Positions 60,133 to 64,000 of a DNA stretch of 64,000 nt are shown here, piece by piece; within the stretch, counting starts at the first letter, position 1, and each line of letters opens with the position of its first letter. The stretch comes from Spinellus fusiger. Its lineage: Eukaryota; Mucoromycota; Mucoromycetes; Mucorales; Phycomycetaceae. The position numbers and the translations under genes were made by a program. The stretch covers positions 649,766 to 713,765 of the forward strand of contig JALLLS010000007.1 of the NCBI GenBank assembly GCA_025094145.1. The letters run 5' to 3'. The notes under the pieces were generated by a model. The model was not told the origin of the DNA. It did not search any database and worked only from the letters and a program-made list of their open reading frames with translations.

Positions 60133-61090
60133 AGCTTTCAGTGTTTATTTTCTATTTTATTTCTACTTCACTGTTCAAGTAACAGACAATAGATGCATTT
60201 GGTATAATAAAGAGTTGTATTTCTCAAAGCTCTATGCTATACTAATCATTTCTGAAAAATCACTTCTTAAGAAGGGTAAATCCAGCTATTTGATTGGCTG
60301 ATGGATAATGCACAGTCGCCCTCATTGAATTTATTTAATATTTGTTTGGAAGCTTGGTGATAAAAGGGAAAAGAGAGACTTATTTCTATTGTATGAAGTA
60401 CCTTTTTCTTTATAGATGTTGTAAAGTCAACACAGTATATCAGATGGGTGCCCATCACATCTTGAATGAACCCTATTCAAAATAGATAGATAAGCTGTTG
60501 TGGATAGTCATTTGCACAAAAGCCATTGTAACTGTCTAAATAATGATAGATACCAAACAGAAAGTAGAGACATTGTGATATGACCAAGAAATGGAAGCTT
60601 ACTGTAAAGAATGAGTGAGATGAATCAGTTGTATGATCCTATGAGCTAAGTACTTCTTTCTTCCTACAGAACAGTTAGATTGGAATATAAATACATACTT
60701 ATTCAATGACCAAAATGTTAAGAGAAGCACACTAAAACATTACTGCTTCAGATTGATGTACATAGAGATAAATCACTTGCATGTATTTGGAAAGCTCTCT
60801 TTATCAGTATAGAGTATATACTAACATTGAACAAGGCTGTCTGAATTTTATACAGCATAACCAAGAACAGAGTGGATCGTACGTTAACTAACCAAAGTAT
60901 TTTTGGACCTAAGAAGCCATTGTTGACATTATCACATCAATGGGTGATAAATATTAAATAGTATGATTCAATGTTATTAAGGGCTATTTATCTTCTCTGA
61001 ACTGGAGATGTTAACAGCCAACAATATACAAATAAAGTAAAAAGATACAATATGCTTATAGAATCAACCTAGGGTTCTTATATGCATACG
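60133..61090. other. Intergenic with dispersed repeat
   Basis: No gene. The part at about 60765-60870 is shared, inverted, with 48490-48600. A minus frame at 60267-60458 has no recognised product. Confidence 0.5.
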
Positions 61091-61670
61091 CTTTCTATAA
61101 GAGCCTGATGAAGAGCCTGCAGCAAGTTATTCAGGTGCGAATCCTACCAAAAGAATAGCAATAAAGGAAAAAGACATGCGGAGGATGTTGAAGAAAGAAG
61201 GATTCAGACTCTATCTTCTCAATGGATTCAAAACATCGAGCCTGTGTCCTGAGTGCAAGTACTCACCTTTGGAAACATTTAAACATGTCAAGAACCCAGG
61301 CCCTATCAACGAACAAAATACTTCAGGTTAAATGTCATTTCTTCTTAATTATATAAATATATATTATAAAAATAAAAATAAAAGACTCATCTTTCTCTCT
61401 CTTCAAATAGCTGTTCAAACCAATATTATATGGACAAGACATTGAAGCTTTGGGAGTCGTAATCTCGCTGCTACATTAAACTTTAGACATGGTCTAATGT
61501 CTCAAAGGGAAAATGCATCCTCCCAGAGTGCTTTTGTAGATCGAACAAAAGAAGACATAAAGATACACCTAGAACCAAGAAAAGGTCCAAGCCTTCTAGT
61601 TCATTCCCCATCCTTCTCCTTCCCCAGTGATCACTGGAGCCTCGGTTGACTAACTGACGGAAGCTCATGA
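61090..61670 (+). pseudogene. Fanzor/TnpB-like nuclease relic, diverged third copy
   Basis: One frame reads MRRMLKKEGFRLYLLNGFKT then SSLCPECKYSPLETFKHVKN and PGP: the RuvC-II/zinc-ribbon segment (usually DEFKTSSLCPxC). After a stop and probable deletion, SRNLAATLNFRHGLMSQREN appears, matching the RuvC-III block (W-NRD-xAAxLNFR). The Glu of the DEF motif is Gly, and the Asp of NRD is Asn with a one-base shift before it. The relic is unrelated in detail to those in copies 1 and 3 and belongs to another subfamily, in which the ribbon reads LCPEC..SPLETFKHV. No start or N-terminal half is visible. Confidence 0.6.
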
Positions 61671-62461
61671 TACAGGTAAGCTATCTAAAAAGTGATATAG
61701 TGTGTGTCTTATTAGATTTTGTCATGCAGAAGATATTATAATGTCTAGTACTAATCATTACTAAACTTAGCAGTCATAATACTCTGTACACTTCAAGTTT
61801 AGTGTTGTGTTTATATTTATATATCTCATACTATACTCTGATACAGATTCCAAACTTCATTTGTTATATTCAGCATATTTAAATTATTGTATATTAATCC
61901 ATAACTTTCTATGGATATATCCATATTAGTTTTAATACCATCATTTATAATCCCTTGATCTATACCAACACAATAGATGATGTTTGAATTGGCCATGTCA
62001 GTGTATATCACCCAGTAAAAATTAACTCTCTTAATACTTTTTCCATTGAATGACATAAATTACTTGTGATATTCCTAATTTTAAGTAAATGTAGATATTG
62101 TTTAGTGTATAATTATAATGTTAATAGATCTATAGTTTAGAAAGAATGATCAGTTAATACACTAATTTATCTAATGATATCCTGTTGTAAATATATGTTT
62201 ATGGATACGATAGCTCCTTAATAGAAGTGCCTCTTGTAATGCACAGGTCCAATTTCTCAGCACTATCAACACACTTTTTGTTTTTGTTTGGTATTTCTAT
62301 GACAGAAAGACACCTTTTAATAATAGTACTCAGTGTTTCTACTTTGTACTTTAATAATAAAGATTCACTCTTTTTTTACGGTGCTAACACTATTGCATAA
62401 AAGTCTGTTGACTCATATACTTGATTCTGTATGAATGTTCTATGTTTATTTAAATGATACT

Positions 62462-62575
62462 TAGTGTATTAGTGTATTAGTGTATTAGTGTATTAGTGTA
62501 TTAGTGTAATAGTGTATTAGTGTATTAGTGTAATAGTGTAGTAGTGTAGTAGTGTAGTAGTGTAGTAGTGTAATA
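62462..62575. repeat. (TAGTGTAT)n array
   Basis: About fourteen 8-base units with TAGTGTAA and TAGTGTAG variants lie 300 bases upstream of the U2 gene. Confidence 0.9.
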
Positions 62576-62830
62576 ATAAAGTGGTGGTGTAGTGTAGTAC
62601 GATTCAATAGACACATTCGACCTTTACCACGGCTCTACCCTTTATAGGACTGTCTCTCACTGTAGACTGATGTCTGTTCTGCTAAAAAGTGACTTGTCTC
62701 TGGGACTGTTGTAATATATTACACCCACACAATAGCAGTCTCGTTCATGACGAATGATTGAACAACCGACGATGACTCATTCTAGAGGAGTGGGACTTGT
62801 TATTTTTTGATTGTCCGAATGTCCAACTGA

Positions 62831-62843
62831 AAACTATATAAAG
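62831..62843 (+). promoter_or_regulatory. TATA-like element of the U2 gene
   Basis: AACTATATAAAGG lies about 35 bases before the inferred U2 5' end, the position of a TATA box for fungal snRNA transcription. There is no T-run right after the gene, so polymerase II use is likely (inference). Confidence 0.55.
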
Positions 62844-62873
62844 GCCTGTTTCCTGTGGACCTTTTTTTTCCTT

Positions 62874-63060
62874 ATCCTCTCAGGCCTTTTGGCTAAGATC
62901 AAGTGTAGTATCTGTTCTTTATAGTTTAACAACTATAACTTGGTACATAGTACCTATCGTTGTTAATCTAATTTTTTTGCGCCCGGAATCCGGAGCTCTG
63001 GCTTGCCATCTTCAGAATCCACAGGTGTCCTTCGCCTTACACTGCTGCGATGTGACGCCA
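62874..63060 (+). ncRNA. U2 spliceosomal snRNA
   Basis: Base-pairs with the intron branch point in the spliceosome. The 5' part contains GGCCTTTTGGCTAAGATCAA, GTGTAGTATCTGTTCTT: stem-loop I followed by the invariant GTAGTA branch-site recognition sequence. Stem IIa is TATAGTT-TAAC-AACTATA and stem IIb is GGTAC-ATA-GTACC. An Sm-type site AATTTTTTTG sits at about 62971-62980. Stem III is CCGG-AAT-CCGG. The 3' stem IV is diverged and its end is approximate. Length of about 185 bases is normal. The 5' end begins ATCCTCTCAGGCC in place of ATCGCTTCTCGGCC. Confidence 0.9.
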
Positions 63061-63581
63061 AATGGGGGCTCCCAACCATAATAAAATGAAAAATAGAATA
63101 ATGAGACTTGTTCATGACAAGATTTAAAAGGCGAATTGGTTAGAATAGACCGATGTTTATTCTCTAGAATGTGTTTATTAGAGAGACATTTCTTGCTGTG
63201 CTCAACCACATGACTGATATGTTCTTTTTAACATCATTATTATCATTCCCTATTCACTGACTTGTGGGTTATCTAATCTAGGGACTACTTACTATTCTAT
63301 AAGTATCAAATTAAACAGTCTCATTTTAGCCCTGTTGAGTTGACACTGTTGAGTTGACACTGTTGACTTGCAGGCACTTTTTATCTTTCTTATCACAAAA
63401 TAAACAAGTTCATAAGGATGAAGTTGTCTTTTTTAATCTTTCTACTCTTAATGCAATGCTAGATACTATTCCCACTAATATTAGACCGTCCAAAAATGGG
63501 AATGTGCGCTGTCACAATCTCACTTTCCGACGTGGCCATTCCATCTATTGTTACATCCTTCAATTCAACCGTACACTTGTC
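63061..63581. other. Spacer between U2 and the DENN gene
   Basis: No gene was recognised. Short GTTGAGTTGACACT direct repeats lie at 63333-63362. Confidence 0.55.
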
Positions 63582-64000
63582 ATGAGCACTCTATTGACAC
63601 TGCCAGTTCCTGTTACAACTACGCCAGAACAACAGCAACAACAGCAAAACAAAAGTACACATCCAAATGCCACCTGTAAAGATAATACAGCAGATACAAG
63701 GGCCACTGTTCTATCCAATATCTCTTCTACTCAACAGGAGAGCTCTTTCGGTAGTGGACCGTCTTATCCTAGGACGTCCAGACCCCAAAATACTACAGAA
63801 ACAACAGATTCACTCAATAAATATGCCACACTGTCTGCTATTTTTATTGTTAAATTTGATGTCTACCGTGGCAATATTCTTGAGTGGCAATACCCAGAAA
63901 GTAACCATTCTTCTTCTATCACTGGCTGACTAGCTGGCTGACTAGCTGACTGACTGACTGTACTTATAACTCTGCTTCTCCTTAGCTATTGACTTGAGTG
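63582..64000 (+). CDS. DENND11/LCHN-type DENN protein, 5' part only
   Basis: The start MSTLLTLPVPVTTTPEQQQQ is followed by a Ser/Thr-rich stretch, then ATLSAIFIVKFDVYRGNILE and WQYPE. The pattern I.V.FD...GN..EW..P followed by IDL is the opening strand of LCHN/KIAA1147-type DENN proteins. The frame is best continued by an intron (GTAACC donor at about 63901 to TTAG acceptor at about 63985) joining PE to TIDLS, as in PQDIDLEGVEF of animals. The gene runs off the window. These proteins act as Rab exchange factors or are implied in membrane traffic. Read-through would hit a stop at 63929. Confidence 0.65.

Larger units (their letters stand above)
61671..62873. other. AT-rich intergenic, 8-bp array
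   Basis: No gene. A (TAGTGTAT)n array lies at about 62462-62575. DNA at 62700-62870 forms the U2 promoter. Confidence 0.65.

Overview
The window reads as nuclear DNA of an early-diverging filamentous fungus, most likely Mucoromycota (Mucorales-like). It is AT-rich. It carries intron-dense genes with short GT-AG introns, a canonical U2 snRNA start, septin, HUL5, ALG and NASP orthologues, many Tc1/mariner relics, and relics resembling Fanzor (eukaryotic TnpB-like) proteins. The species cannot be named from sequence alone. Gene models below are spans from start to stop codon that include introns; splice sites were read by eye.

Layout. 0-7 kb: a Rag GTPase (Gtr1/RagA) on minus, a USP25/28-like protein that appears to have lost its catalytic residues on plus, and an arrestin-like protein on minus. 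7-14.8 kb: a transposon graveyard with at least four Tc1/mariner relics, two of them with clear terminal inverted repeats and TA target duplications. 14.8-24.7 kb: an SREK1-like RRM/RS protein and a coiled-coil protein ending in a PAM2-like motif (both minus), an FHIP/FAM160-type protein (plus) and the MRM1 rRNA methyltransferase (minus). 24.9-26.6 kb: a septin. 26.8-29.3 kb: a TIR element carrying a Fanzor-like relic. 29.8-34.3 kb: complex I subunit NDUFA11/B14.7, ALG11 and UBC6. 34.4-39 kb: mostly microsatellites and unassigned DNA. 39-43.3 kb: the HECT ligase HUL5/UBE3C. 43.9-47.8 kb: a degenerate MULE transposon with an OTU-like domain, with a Tc1 element nested inside. 48.6-49.8 kb: a second copy of the TIR family. 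50.4-53.7 kb: riboflavin kinase, the histone chaperone NASP and splicing factor SPF30. 53.6-55.0 kb: a third, inverted copy of the TIR element, whose end supplies the SPF30 stop codon. 55.6-60.1 kb: ALG5 and PMS1 (MutL alpha endonuclease subunit). 61.1-61.7 kb: a different Fanzor-like relic. 62.87 kb: U2 snRNA. 63.6 kb to the edge: start of a DENND11/LCHN-type gene.

Functional themes. The genes are housekeeping and not an operon-like system: ER glycosylation and ER-associated degradation (ALG11, ALG5, UBC6, HUL5), TORC1 signalling (Gtr1), pre-mRNA splicing (SPF30, U2, SREK1-like), chromatin and repair (NASP, PMS1), and endosome traffic (FHIP, DENND11, arrestin-like). Several neighbours are divergent with gaps of 100-200 bases (Gtr1/USP, ALG11/UBC6, FMN1/NASP), which suggests shared promoters. 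The unusual material is the mobile layer: two near-identical broken Fanzor-like elements in inverted orientation, a third diverged relic with substituted catalytic residues, and a MULE transposase fused to an OTU-like domain.
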